Positions 17,695 to 26,340 of a stretch of 64,000 nucleotides of DNA are shown piece after piece (within the stretch, counting starts at the first letter, position 1; each line of letters opens with the position of its first letter). The translations under genes were made by a program, and so were the position numbers. A model generated the notes under the pieces. The model saw only the letters and a program-made list of their open reading frames with translations, did not search any database and had not been told where the DNA came from. The stretch comes from Rhizobiaceae bacterium MnEN-MB40S (lineage in GTDB: Bacteria > Pseudomonadota > Alphaproteobacteria > Rhizobiales > Rhizobiaceae): positions 124,001 to 188,000 of the forward strand of contig BRLC01000014.1 in assembly GCA_024343425.1 (NCBI GenBank). The letters are read 5' to 3'.

Positions 17695-17704
17695 TAGGAC
17701 CAGT
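17695..17704 (-). promoter_or_regulatory. Candidate TauR-type element upstream of the MocR gene
   Basis: Read on the minus strand this is ACTGGTCCTA; nine of ten bases recur at 19262-19271 in front of xsc (ACTGGTTCTA). It also forms an imperfect inverted repeat with ATTGGTC at 17682. It lies 38 bases before the regulator start, in the region shared with the divergent dehydrogenase. Known TauR sites are short CTGGAC-type repeats, so the resemblance is partial. Confidence 0.35.
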
Positions 17705-17741
17705 TCCGCCGATTTACACAACCAACCGGAACGACGACGCC

Positions 17742-19223
17742 ATGCGCAATTCCCTGTTCCATGTCGAACGCATGGAAATGACGACGCTGCAAACCCAGAT
17801 CCGCGAGATGCTGGTCTCCGCCATGCTGTCCGGGCAGCTCCCGGTCGGCGCGCCGATACCCTCCACGCGCTCCATGGCGAAACGCCTCCACGTGTCGCGC
17901 AACACCGTGATGCTGGCCTATCAGGCGCTGGCCTCCGACGGATATCTGGTGGCGCGGGAACGCTCCGGTTTCTACGTGTCGCCCGATATTCACGACGGCG
18001 CCGTGTCGGGTATGAAACCAGCCGCCAATCCATCGAAAAAGACGCCGACGACGGACTGGGCTGCGCGGTTCCGGGTCCATCCGAGCGATCAGGCGAACAT
18101 CGTCAAGCCGTCCAACTGGCATGACTACCCCTATCCGTTCATCTACGGACAGGCTGACGCCGCGCTGTTTCCGATCGCCGCCTGGCGCGACTGCATGCGG
18201 CAGTCGATGGGGCGCAAGTGGCTGGACGCCTGGACCAACGACCATTTCGCCGAAGACGACCGGATGCTGATCGAGCAGATACGTCAGCGCATCCTGACCC
18301 GGCGCGGAATCTTTGCCGAGCCGGATGAAATCCTGTTGACCCTGGGCGCGCAGAACGCGCTCTATATCCTCTCCAGCCTGCTGGTGAAGCAGGGCACGAA
18401 AGTGGCGATTGAAAATCCGGGCTATCCGGATATCCGCAACATTTTCAGCCTGAGAACGGACGCCATAAATCCGGTTCCGGTCGACAGCGAAGGCATTGTC
18501 GTGGGCGAAGAACTGGCCGGCTCGGAGCTCGTCTTCGTCACGCCAAGCCATCAATACCCGACCAATGTGACGATGTCGCTGGAGCGCCGCAAGCAACTCC
18601 TCGCCTGGGCCGAGGAAGCGGACAGCCTTATCATCGAAGACGACTACGAATCGGAGACCAACTACGAAGGCGAACCGACGCCGGCGCTGAAATCGCTCGA
18701 TGGCGCACAGCGCGTTCTTTATGTGGGAAGCCTTTCGAAATCGCTGATGCCGGGTCTGCGGATGGGCTTCATGGTTGCGCCGGCGCCGCTTATTCGCGAA
18801 GCCCGCGCCCTGCGACGGCTGATGTTGCGCCACCCACCGGGCAACAATCAGGGCGTGGTCGCGCTGTTTCTCGCCCTTGGCCACCACGACACGCTGATCG
18901 GGCGGCTTCACCGCAGCTACCGCAACCGTTGGATGGCCATGGGTAAGGCGCTTGACGCCTGGTTTCCCGGCTGGGCGGAAGCCCCCTGTTTCGGCGGCAC
19001 GTCCTACTGGGTCAAGGGCCCCGAATGGCTCGACAGCACCGAACTGGCGGCCAGAGCGCTGGAGGACGGCGTCATTATCGAGCCGGGCGACATCTATTTC
19101 AGCGAGCCGGATACGCACCGCAACTATTTCCGTCTCGGATTTTCATCCATTTCGGAAGAACGCATCGAGCCCGGAATCGAACGCCTCGCTCAAATCGTGA
19201 AGGCGATGCGGCAGGACCAGTAG
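17742..19223 (+). CDS. tauR: MocR/TauR-type GntR regulator with aminotransferase-like domain
   Basis: The 493-residue protein has an N-terminal GntR winged helix (residues 15-85: LQTQIREMLVSAMLSGQLP, STRSMAKRLHVSRNTV, SDGYLVARERSGFYV) and a C-terminal type I aminotransferase-like domain. The domain includes ENPGYPD, IIEDDYESE and the PLP-lysine region YVGSLSKSLMPGLRMGF. MocR proteins use PLP to sense amines and amino acids. TauR of this family activates taurine genes, and direct adjacency to xsc supports that identity here. The symbol is assigned from architecture and context. A candidate operator pair lies at 17695 and 19262. Confidence 0.85.
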   Translation: MRNSLFHVERMEMTTLQTQIREMLVSAMLSGQLPVGAPIPSTRSMAKRLHVSRNTVMLAYQALASDGYLVARERSGFYVSPDIHDGAVSGMKPAANPSKKTPTTDWAARFRVHPSDQANIVKPSNWHDYPYPFIYGQADAALFPIAAWRDCMRQSMGRKWLDAWTNDHFAEDDRMLIEQIRQRILTRRGIFAEPDEILLTLGAQNALYILSSLLVKQGTKVAIENPGYPDIRNIFSLRTDAINPVPVDSEGIVVGEELAGSELVFVTPSHQYPTNVTMSLERRKQLLAWAEEADSLIIEDDYESETNYEGEPTPALKSLDGAQRVLYVGSLSKSLMPGLRMGFMVAPAPLIREARALRRLMLRHPPGNNQGVVALFLALGHHDTLIGRLHRSYRNRWMAMGKALDAWFPGWAEAPCFGGTSYWVKGPEWLDSTELAARALEDGVIIEPGDIYFSEPDTHRNYFRLGFSSISEERIEPGIERLAQIVKAMRQDQ

Positions 19224-19261
19224 AGCCAGTTTACCGCCGCTGGCGCAGATCATTGGACCCA

Positions 19262-19271
19262 ACTGGTTCTA
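19262..19271 (+). promoter_or_regulatory. Candidate TauR-type element upstream of xsc
   Basis: ACTGGTTCTA lies 78 bases before the xsc start in the tauR-xsc intergenic region and matches the element at 17695 (opposite strand) in nine of ten positions. A further AGGACCAGT occurs at 19213-19221 over the regulator stop codon. Regulator binding is inferred. Confidence 0.35.
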
Positions 19272-19348
19272 AGCATCAACCGGTCAAAGCACCTATCAGT
19301 CAATCAGGCGGGAAACCTTCGCCAGGGATCAAAGAGAGGAAACAAGCG

Positions 19349-21124
19349 ATGAAGATGACAACCGAAGAGGCATTCGTGAAGGTGCTGCAGATGCACGGGA
19401 TCGAACATTCGTTCGGGATCATCGGTTCCGCCATGATGCCCATATCGGACCTTTTTCCGCAGGCGGGCATCACCTTCTGGGACTGCGCGCATGAAGGCAA
19501 TGCGGGGATTATCTGCGACGGCTACACGAGAGCGACCGGCAAGATGGCGATGGCCGTCGCCCAGAACGGCCCCGGCATCACCAATTTCGTCACGCCGATC
19601 AAGACCGCCTACTGGAACCATACGCCGATGCTGCTGGTGACGCCGCAGGCGGCCAACAAGACCATCGGCCAGGGCGGTTTCCAGGAAGTCGAGCAGATGG
19701 CGCTGTTCCGCGACATGGTCTGCTATCAGGAAGAGGTGCGCGACCCCTCGCGCATGGCGGAGGTGCTGAACCGCGTTATTCTGAAAGCCTGGCGCGGCTC
19801 CGCCCCGGCGCAGATCAACGTGCCGCGCGATTACTGGACCCAGGTCATCGACATCGAACTGCCGCAGATCGTCAGGCTGGAGCGTCCGGCCGGCGGCGAG
19901 GATGCGATCGCCGAAGCCGCCGCCCTGCTCTCCGACGCTGAATTTCCGGTCATCCTGTCAGGCGCCGGCGTGGTCATCGGCGGCGCCATCGACGCCTGCA
20001 AAGCGCTGGCGGAGCGGCTCGACGCGCCGGTCGCCAGCGGCTACCAGCATAATGACAGCTTTCCGGGAAGCCATCCGCTCGCCTGCGGGCCGCTCGGCTA
20101 CAATGGATCGCGCGCGGCGATGGAACTTATTTCGAAGGCCGACGTGGTGCTGGCGCTTGGCACCCGCCTCAATCCGTTCTCGACGCTGCCCGGCTACGGC
20201 ATCGACTACTGGCCGAAAGACGCGAAAATCATTCAGGTCGACATCAACGCCGACCGCATCGGACTGACCAAGAAGGTGACCGTCGGCATTTGCGGCGACG
20301 CAAAGCAGGTTGCCCAAAGGATCCTCGAGAAATTGACGCCAGCAGCCGGAGACAAGGGACGCGAGGATCGGAAGGCCCTTATCCATCAGACCAAATCGGC
20401 CTGGCTCCAGACGCTGAGCGGCATGGACCACGAAGAGGACGATCCGGGAACCGTGTGGAACGAGGAAGCGCGCAATCGCGAACCCGACCGCATGTCGCCG
20501 CGCATGGCCTGGCGGGCGATCCAGGCGGGTCTTCCCAAGGACGCGATCATTTCCAGCGACATCGGCAACAATTGCGCCATCGGCAACGCCTATCCGACAT
20601 TCGAGGAAGGCCGTAAATATCTGGCGCCCGGCCTGTTCGGTCCCTGCGGATATGGCTTTCCGGCTATTCTCGGAGCGAAGATCGGCTGTCCGGATACGCC
20701 TGTCGTCGGATTTGCAGGCGACGGCGCGTTCGGCATCTCCATGAGCGAAATGACCTCCTGCGGCCGCGAAGAATGGCCGGCGATCACCATGGTGGTCTTC
20801 CGGAACTACCAGTGGGGCGCCGAGAAACGGAACACGACGCTGTGGTTCGACAACAACTTCGTCGGCACGGAGCTCGATCCGCATCTTTCCTACGCGAAGG
20901 TCGCAGAGGGCTGTGGCCTGAAGGGCGTAACGGCGCGCACCCAGGAGGAACTGACTTCAGCTCTCGCGCAATCCTGCAAGGACCAGGCCGATGGCGTGAC
21001 GACCTTCATTGAAGTGATCCTCAACCAGGAACTCGGCGAGCCGTTCCGGCGCGACGCGATGAAGAAGCCGGTGGAGGTCGCAGGCATCGACCCGGCCGAT
21101 ATGCGTCCGCAAGCAGGCGCCTAG
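19349..21124 (+). CDS. xsc: Sulfoacetaldehyde acetyltransferase
   Basis: This 591-residue thiamine-diphosphate enzyme converts sulfoacetaldehyde and phosphate to acetyl phosphate and sulfite. It has the three-domain ThDP fold: an N-terminal pyrimidine domain (MKMTTEEAFVKVLQMHGIEH, the catalytic glutamate in CAHEGNAG, NGPGITNFV), a central domain, and a C-terminal cofactor domain with the ThDP-binding GDGAFGISMSE and the RNYQWGAEKRNTTLW segment characteristic of Xsc. AGAGAGGA precedes the ATG at 19349. No phosphate acetyltransferase, and no taurine dehydrogenase or taurine:pyruvate aminotransferase that would supply the aldehyde, is in the window. It ends 2 bases from the convergent DUF4396 gene. 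Confidence 0.96.
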   Translation: MKMTTEEAFVKVLQMHGIEHSFGIIGSAMMPISDLFPQAGITFWDCAHEGNAGIICDGYTRATGKMAMAVAQNGPGITNFVTPIKTAYWNHTPMLLVTPQAANKTIGQGGFQEVEQMALFRDMVCYQEEVRDPSRMAEVLNRVILKAWRGSAPAQINVPRDYWTQVIDIELPQIVRLERPAGGEDAIAEAAALLSDAEFPVILSGAGVVIGGAIDACKALAERLDAPVASGYQHNDSFPGSHPLACGPLGYNGSRAAMELISKADVVLALGTRLNPFSTLPGYGIDYWPKDAKIIQVDINADRIGLTKKVTVGICGDAKQVAQRILEKLTPAAGDKGREDRKALIHQTKSAWLQTLSGMDHEEDDPGTVWNEEARNREPDRMSPRMAWRAIQAGLPKDAIISSDIGNNCAIGNAYPTFEEGRKYLAPGLFGPCGYGFPAILGAKIGCPDTPVVGFAGDGAFGISMSEMTSCGREEWPAITMVVFRNYQWGAEKRNTTLWFDNNFVGTELDPHLSYAKVAEGCGLKGVTARTQEELTSALAQSCKDQADGVTTFIEVILNQELGEPFRRDAMKKPVEVAGIDPADMRPQAGA

Positions 21125-21126
21125 GT

Positions 21127-22044
21127 TCAGAACCTGATCGGCGTGTAGATGTTCGTGGCGATCAGCGCCGCGAACAGGATCGCGAAGGAAAAGACGACCC
21201 ACGCAGCAGCGACAGGCAGGGATAGCGATCGCATCTGCATTCCTCCATGCATCCCATGGGCGCCATGCGCCGCATGCTCCATGTCTCCGGAGCGCCCGTC
21301 GCCTGCGCCATGATGGTGCGCATGCGCGCCATGGTCATGGTGCATCGACGTCTCCGGTGAACTGTGCCCAAGTTTCGGCGCAGGCCCGTCGGCGCCCGGC
21401 AATGTCATGCATCCGTGTTTGAGATGGCTCGCCACCAGCCAGTAGTTGATCGGATAGGCGATAAAGCCGCCGACGACGCTAGCCAGACTCATCCGGAACC
21501 AGAAGGACGCCGCGCCGGGATGGCGCGACTCCGGCCAATAGTCCGCAAGGATCACCATGACCGGGATCATCCCTGCCATCACGAAGTTCATCGATACAGT
21601 CTCGGCGAACACGGTCTTCCGGACCGCCAGCATGTAGTCGCCCTGATACATTCCGAGCATCATCAGCGCCTGAAATATGAAAAGGCCGAAGATGAAACCG
21701 GCGGCATATTCGGCGACGGCGTCCCAGCCGTTGGCCAGTTCGAACAGCGAGAGGATGAGAGCCGCAATCAGGATGCCTGTCGCATCGCCGGCCAGGCAAT
21801 GCATCTCGCTGTTGACGGCCTGCTTCCAGACCGGTTTGGTGAATTGATCGTGCCCGCCGACAAAGGGCCGACGGCAGGTCACCAGATAGAAGAACAAACC
21901 GAAGACGCCGGTATAGGCCGTCACCAAAATCCAGGCAGCGCGCTGAACCCAGCTTGTGACGCCATTGCTGACGGAGTCCCAGATAACGAATGCAAGGCTG
22001 AGTCCCGTCATCACAAACCATACGGTCATTGCGCCGTCGAGCAT
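21127..22044 (-). CDS. DUF4396 membrane protein with histidine-rich segment
   Basis: The 305-residue polytopic membrane protein matches the DUF4396 pattern: CLAGDATGILIAA, MLGMYQGDYMLAVRKTVFAETVSMN, and SHLKHGCMTLPG. Between two C-terminal helices lies a stretch with more than ten histidines (MHHDHGAHAHHHGAGD and HAAHGAHGMHGGM), a likely soluble metal-binding loop. I use the ATG at 22044 because GGGGA sits 8 bases upstream; a TTG at 22059 lacks a good site. The function is unknown. Relatives are often found with copper or heavy-metal genes, but here it stands between xsc and tauABC, convergent with xsc. Confidence 0.8.
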   Translation of the reverse strand: MLDGAMTVWFVMTGLSLAFVIWDSVSNGVTSWVQRAAWILVTAYTGVFGLFFYLVTCRRPFVGGHDQFTKPVWKQAVNSEMHCLAGDATGILIAALILSLFELANGWDAVAEYAAGFIFGLFIFQALMMLGMYQGDYMLAVRKTVFAETVSMNFVMAGMIPVMVILADYWPESRHPGAASFWFRMSLASVVGGFIAYPINYWLVASHLKHGCMTLPGADGPAPKLGHSSPETSMHHDHGAHAHHHGAGDGRSGDMEHAAHGAHGMHGGMQMRSLSLPVAAAWVVFSFAILFAALIATNIYTPIRF

Positions 22045-22430
22045 AATCGAAGTCCCCAAACTGTCCGCGACGAAAAGAAATCTAACGGGATGGTTGAGGC
22101 CCTGGCAATCACAAACTGCAACCGCGCGATTGAGCGATGTGGGCGCCAGTTGCCTTCGACCAAAGGATTAGGCAACCCGACACGCCTGTATTCAAAGGAC
22201 TATTTCCCTGGCGCTTCCGGACTGGCGCCAAGCAGGAGTCAGGGCTGGCACTACCTTTGGCGTGATCTATTGCGGCCTAATGGCATAGGCGCGGTTGAGT
22301 TGATGAATACTGGACGTCGAGCCGTTTTCGCGGAATATTGCGATGCGATGACGGCGCTCAATCTTGCGCCTTCACTGTTTGAAGAAACCGGATCAACCGG
22401 TCGCCTCCATAACAATCAAAGGGGAATAAA
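22045..22430. other. 386-bp intergenic region between divergent DUF4396 and tauA genes
   Basis: It must carry the promoters for both flanking genes. I see no credible ORF, RNA gene or repeat. No clear copy of the ACTGGTYCTA element found near tauR occurs here; only a CTGGAC at about 22311 recalls known TauR sites. Confidence 0.5.
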
Positions 22431-23417
22431 ATGTCCTTCAAGACGAAACTCGCCGCGATCGCCGCCGGAGCGATGATATCGGCCACCGCTTCCATTCCAG
22501 CCGTCCTGGCGATGGATGAAATCACTGTCGCATACTTCCTTGAATGGCCGACGGCCAACCAGGTCGCCCAGATGAAGGGAACCTATGACGATGAAATGGG
22601 CGTCAAGGTGAACTGGCGCGCCTTCGGAAACGGCAACGAGATGACCCAGGCGATGGTCTCCGGCGACGTCCAGATCGCCTACAGCCAGGGCTTCGTTCCA
22701 TTCGTCGTCGGCGTAAGCACCGGCGCGCCGCTCAAGCTGGTCGGCATCGCAGTCACCTACGCCGAGAACGACAACTGCATCGTGCGCGACGATGCGGGCA
22801 TCACCAAGGACAACGCAAAGGACCTTGAAGGCAAGAAAGTGGCGACGCCGATCGGCAACGTCACGCACTACAAGTTGCTGAAAACCCTCGATCACCTCGG
22901 CGTCGACGTCAACAACGTCAATCTGGTGCAGATGAACCCGCCGGACGGCGCAGTTGCTCTTGCGCGCGGCGATGTCGTCATGGCCTGCGGCTTTGGCGGC
23001 GCGTTGACCCGCATGCGTGAATTCGGCAAGCCGCTGATGACCGGCGCCGAGCAGGAAGCCGTCGGCATCAACACGTTCGACATCATCACGGTCACCAACG
23101 AGTTCGCAACCGAGCATCCCGACCTCGTCGAAAAGTTCCTCGACGTGACCGAAAAGGCGAACGAGGCCTACAAGGCCAATCCGGACGAAGCGCTGCCGGT
23201 CATTTCGCAGGCCTCCGGCATGGATATGCAGGCGACCAAGGACATGATCGCCAACTTCGGCTTCCCGACCGCTGAAGACCAGAAGAGCACAAACTGGATG
23301 GGCGGCGGCGTTCAGGAAATGACCAAGGGCGTCGCCGACGTCATGGTCGCAGCCGGCGGCATGGACGCAGCGCTCGACAGCTACGAACAGTTCATCGATC
23401 CGAACTATCTGCCCTGA
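22431..23417 (+). CDS. tauA: Taurine-type ABC transporter substrate-binding protein
   Basis: The 328-residue precursor has a signal peptide (hydrophobic IAAGAMISATASIPAVLA). The mature protein opens with EITVAYFLEWPTANQVAQ and continues with VKVNWRAFGNGNEMTQAM, SGDVQIAYSQGFVPFVVG and LEGKKVATPIGNVTHYKLL, the pattern of TauA proteins in Rhizobiales. AGGGGA stands 5 bases upstream of the ATG. A strong hairpin follows the gene, so the binding protein is probably made in excess over TauB and TauC. Taurine is the most likely ligand given xsc and tauR nearby, but other sulfonates are possible. Confidence 0.88.
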   Translation: MSFKTKLAAIAAGAMISATASIPAVLAMDEITVAYFLEWPTANQVAQMKGTYDDEMGVKVNWRAFGNGNEMTQAMVSGDVQIAYSQGFVPFVVGVSTGAPLKLVGIAVTYAENDNCIVRDDAGITKDNAKDLEGKKVATPIGNVTHYKLLKTLDHLGVDVNNVNLVQMNPPDGAVALARGDVVMACGFGGALTRMREFGKPLMTGAEQEAVGINTFDIITVTNEFATEHPDLVEKFLDVTEKANEAYKANPDEALPVISQASGMDMQATKDMIANFGFPTAEDQKSTNWMGGGVQEMTKGVADVMVAAGGMDAALDSYEQFIDPNYLP

Positions 23418-23434
23418 TCGACGGGCAGCGACAC

Positions 23435-23455
23435 GGGAGCCGTTTCACGGCTCCC
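23435..23455 (+). terminator. Hairpin between tauA and tauB (partial terminator or stabiliser)
   Basis: GGGAGCCG pairs perfectly with CGGCTCCC across a TTTCA loop and is followed by a pyrimidine-rich CTTTATCTTTT tract. It lies 18 bases after the tauA stop and 33 before tauB. Hairpins here typically protect the binding-protein mRNA or cut downstream expression. Confidence 0.7.
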
Positions 23456-23488
23456 CTTTATCTTTTCAGAACCGGTCAGGAGCAAGCG

Positions 23489-24289
23489 ATGTCCGGTATT
23501 ACGATCGATGGCGTGTCCATGGTCTTTACGCTGACCGGGGGTGGCGAAGTCCACGCCCTGCAGGACGTAAACCTGGATATTCGCGAAGGCGAACTCGTTT
23601 CCGTGCTCGGTCCGTCAGGATGCGGCAAAACGACGTTGCTGAACATCATCGCCGGTTTTCTGGCGCCAACCGCCGGCGAAGTCCGGCTGAACGGCAAAGT
23701 CGTGCGGGGACCAGGCTCCGAACGCGGCATGGTCTTCCAGCAGGGCGCGCTGTTTGAGTGGCTTACGGTCGCCGACAATGTCGCGTTTGGTCCGAACATG
23801 GCGGGCAAGCCGCGGGCCGAGACACGCGACAGGGTGGAGCATCTTCTGGCGACGGTCGGCCTTGCCGATTTCGGCAAGAAGCCGGTCTATCAACTGTCCG
23901 GCGGCATGCAGCAGCGCGTGGCGCTGGCCCGTTGCCTTGCAAACGATCCGGACGTCATCCTGATGGATGAGCCGCTCGGCGCCCTCGACGCCCTGACGCG
24001 CGAGAAGATGCAGGGTCTCGTGCTGAAGCTCTGGAAAGAGACCGGCAAGACCATCATTCTGATCACCCATTCGGTCGAGGAGGCGCTTTTCCTCGGTGAG
24101 AAACTGATCGTGATGGCGCCGCGGCCCGGACGCATCGAAAAAATCTATGACCTGCCATTCGCAGACGAGGGCATGACGAAAAGCCCGCGCGACATCAAGG
24201 CGGGGTCCGAATTCGTGGCCAGGCGCGAGGAAATCCTGTCCATGATCTGGGAAATGGAGGAGGAGATCATGGGACAGGCGACAGGATAG
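23489..24289 (+). CDS. tauB: Taurine-type ABC transporter ATPase
   Basis: The 266-residue nucleotide-binding subunit has Walker A GPSGCGKTT near residue 45, the Q-loop VFQQGALFEWLT, signature LSGGMQQRVALARCLA, Walker B VILMDEPLGALD and the switch histidine in LITHSVEEA. It belongs to the SsuB/TauB group that energises sulfonate, nitrate and pyrimidine-precursor importers. AGGAG lies 6 bases before the ATG. It follows tauA after a hairpin and precedes tauC by 4 bases. Confidence 0.92.
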   Translation: MSGITIDGVSMVFTLTGGGEVHALQDVNLDIREGELVSVLGPSGCGKTTLLNIIAGFLAPTAGEVRLNGKVVRGPGSERGMVFQQGALFEWLTVADNVAFGPNMAGKPRAETRDRVEHLLATVGLADFGKKPVYQLSGGMQQRVALARCLANDPDVILMDEPLGALDALTREKMQGLVLKLWKETGKTIILITHSVEEALFLGEKLIVMAPRPGRIEKIYDLPFADEGMTKSPRDIKAGSEFVARREEILSMIWEMEEEIMGQATG

Positions 24290-24293
24290 AGAC

Positions 24294-25160
24294 ATGTCAG
24301 AAAAGAAAGAACCTTCCGACATCGCCATCTGGCTGGGCCTTGCCGACAACGCATTTACCCGACAGAAGACGGCCAAGTTCGGCGACGCAAGCGCGATCAA
24401 TTCCGGCCGATTCTACAGCATTATCATTGTTTTCGGCCTCGGCGCTCTCTGGGTGCTGACCTCGATCGCCGGCGTCATCGAGCCGTTCTACTGGCCGACC
24501 ATCAGCGGCACCTGGAACCGGATCTACCTGCTGGTCACCGAAGGCTTTCGCGGCGTTCCGTTGTGGGAGCATGTCGGCATCAGCGTCTTCCGTGTGCTGT
24601 CCGGCGTCTTCTTCGGCGCCCTTGTCGGAATTCCGCTGGGCTTCGCCATGGGCCTTTCCTCGGTGGCGCGCGGCTTGTTCGATCCGGTCGTCGAATTCAT
24701 GCGCCCCATTCCGCCGCTTGCGCTTATTCCACTGATCATTCTGTGGTTCGGCATCGACGAGACGGCGAAGATCTTCCTGTTGTTCCTGGCGTCATTGTTC
24801 ATCATGACCATCGCGGCGCGCTCCGGCGTTTCCAGCGTGCGGATATCGAAAGTTCACGCCGCCTACTCGCTCGGCGCATCCAAGGCGCAGATACTGCGAC
24901 ATGTGATCCTGCCCAATGCGTTGCCCGAGATCTTCACGGGCCTGCGCACGTCCATGGGCGTGTGCTGGGGCACGGTCGTCGCCGCAGAACTCGTCGCCGC
25001 CGACCGGGGCGTGGGTTCGATGATCATGATCGCCAAGAACTTCCTGCAGACCGACACAGTCGTCATCGGCATCATCATCATCGGCATTATCGGTTACATC
25101 ATCGAGATCCTGATGCGTTACCTCGAGCGCTGGCTGATCCCCTGGAAAGGCAAGGGTTGA
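24294..25160 (+). CDS. tauC: Taurine-type ABC transporter permease
   Basis: The 288-residue inner-membrane permease has about six transmembrane helices and the EAA loop (VHAAYSLGASKAQILRHVILPNALPEIFTGL) that docks TauB. The region MRPIPPLALIPLIILWFG is typical of SsuC/TauC proteins. Its ribosome site (AGGATAGAG) overlaps the tauB stop, so translation is probably coupled. It ends 6 bases from the convergent reductase gene. Confidence 0.92.
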   Translation: MSEKKEPSDIAIWLGLADNAFTRQKTAKFGDASAINSGRFYSIIIVFGLGALWVLTSIAGVIEPFYWPTISGTWNRIYLLVTEGFRGVPLWEHVGISVFRVLSGVFFGALVGIPLGFAMGLSSVARGLFDPVVEFMRPIPPLALIPLIILWFGIDETAKIFLLFLASLFIMTIAARSGVSSVRISKVHAAYSLGASKAQILRHVILPNALPEIFTGLRTSMGVCWGTVVAAELVAADRGVGSMIMIAKNFLQTDTVVIGIIIIGIIGYIIEILMRYLERWLIPWKGKG

Positions 25161-25166
25161 CGAGAT

Positions 25167-26327
25167 TCAGCCGGACGCCAGTTCCCGGCGCGCCATCATG
25201 TGCGCGCGCGCCATGTTCACAGCATCAACGCACAGGAGTTTGTCGCCGAGGAAATACCGCACGGCGAAGGAGCGGTCGTCCATGCCGCCGTCCAGTTCCG
25301 CCCTGTCATAGCCCTGATTGAGCCCGGCGATCTGCAATTTGACGTCATACTGATCCGACCAGAACCAGGGAACGGGATCGTAGTCTGGTTGCTCGGATAG
25401 CATCGCCATGGCCGCGTGCTTGCCCTGATCGATGGCGTTCTGAACGCTTTCGAGCCGGATGTGGCGGCCATAGCGCTTTGAAAAGAAGCACGCGCAATCA
25501 CCCGCTGCGTAAACGTCTACGGCGGATGTCCGGCATTGGCCGTCGACAGTGACGCCATTGTCGACATCTACGCCCGCCTGCTCGGCAAGGTCTGTCACGG
25601 GAAGCGCCCCGACGGCCACGAGAACCAGATCCGCCGGAACAGCATCGCCATTCTCCAGCCGAACCGCCTCGACGTGATCCCCGCCCTCCAAAGCGGCGAG
25701 CCGTGTCTGCGTCTTTATTACAACGCCCATTTCCGTATGCAGGGCATGGAAGAAGGCGGAGAGATCCGGGCTCACGACGCGTTGCATGATCCGGTCCGCG
25801 CCTTCGAGAACCGTCACCGGATTGCCGCGTGCGCGCAATGCCGAGGCCACCTCCAGTCCGATATATCCGCCGCCGATGATGACAACCCGCATATCCGGTT
25901 TCAGGATCCCGGAAATCCGGTCCACATCCTTGATATTGCGGAGCGTAAAGACGCCTTCCAGATCCGTCCCCGGCAGGCTTATGTCGCGCGCCTTCGTTCC
26001 CGTGGCCAGAAGCAGCTTCGAATAGGCGATGGTCTCGCCGCTTTCAAGCGTCACCGTGTGTTCAGCCGGATCGATTGACGCGACCGGCGACGACAGTTTG
26101 AGCTCGATGCCGGACTTCTCGTAGTAGTCGTCGGCCTTGAGAAACAGGCGCGAAGCTTCCAGCTCGCCCTTGAGATAGGCTTTGGAAAGCGGTGGTCTCT
26201 GATACGGCGGATGAGCTTCGTCGCCGATAAGTATGATCCTGCCCTCGAACCCCTGCTGCCGCAGGGTTTCAGCCGCCTTCTGGCCGCACTGACCTGCGCC
26301 AACAATGACGATCGGGTTGTCGTTCAT
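25167..26327 (-). CDS. Ferredoxin reductase-type FAD/NAD(P) oxidoreductase
   Basis: The 386-residue protein has the pyridine-nucleotide-disulfide reductase fold without redox cysteines: FAD motif IVIVGAGQCGQKAAETLRQQ, the YQRPPLSKAYL segment of ferredoxin/rubredoxin reductases, the NAD motif VVIIGGGYIGLEVASALR, and AAGDCAC near the second FAD contact. The C-terminal reductase domain (WFWSDQYDVKLQIAG) is also typical. These enzymes pass electrons from NADH to ferredoxins of Rieske oxygenases or P450s. No such oxygenase is adjacent, so its partner is unknown. The AsnC-domain gene lies 13 bases upstream on the same strand. Confidence 0.92.
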   Translation of the reverse strand: MNDNPIVIVGAGQCGQKAAETLRQQGFEGRIILIGDEAHPPYQRPPLSKAYLKGELEASRLFLKADDYYEKSGIELKLSSPVASIDPAEHTVTLESGETIAYSKLLLATGTKARDISLPGTDLEGVFTLRNIKDVDRISGILKPDMRVVIIGGGYIGLEVASALRARGNPVTVLEGADRIMQRVVSPDLSAFFHALHTEMGVVIKTQTRLAALEGGDHVEAVRLENGDAVPADLVLVAVGALPVTDLAEQAGVDVDNGVTVDGQCRTSAVDVYAAGDCACFFSKRYGRHIRLESVQNAIDQGKHAAMAMLSEQPDYDPVPWFWSDQYDVKLQIAGLNQGYDRAELDGGMDDRSFAVRYFLGDKLLCVDAVNMARAHMMARRELASG

Positions 26328-26340
26328 GGTTATGTTCCGC

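Noticed and set aside
16518..19118. Minus-strand frame of 866 codons spanning the dehydrogenase, the promoter gap and the MocR gene
   Set aside because: It crosses two well-supported genes in wrong frames and the divergent promoter region; sequence is low-complexity arginine-rich.
21122..21136. Short palindrome (AGGTT/AACCT) between xsc and the DUF4396 gene as terminator
   Set aside because: The stem has only five pairs and no U-tract; it overlaps the xsc stop codon.
22246..22261. Sigma-54-like sequence (TGGCAC then TTGG) upstream of tauA
   Set aside because: The -12 element lacks the required GC at the correct spacing, so it does not meet the consensus.
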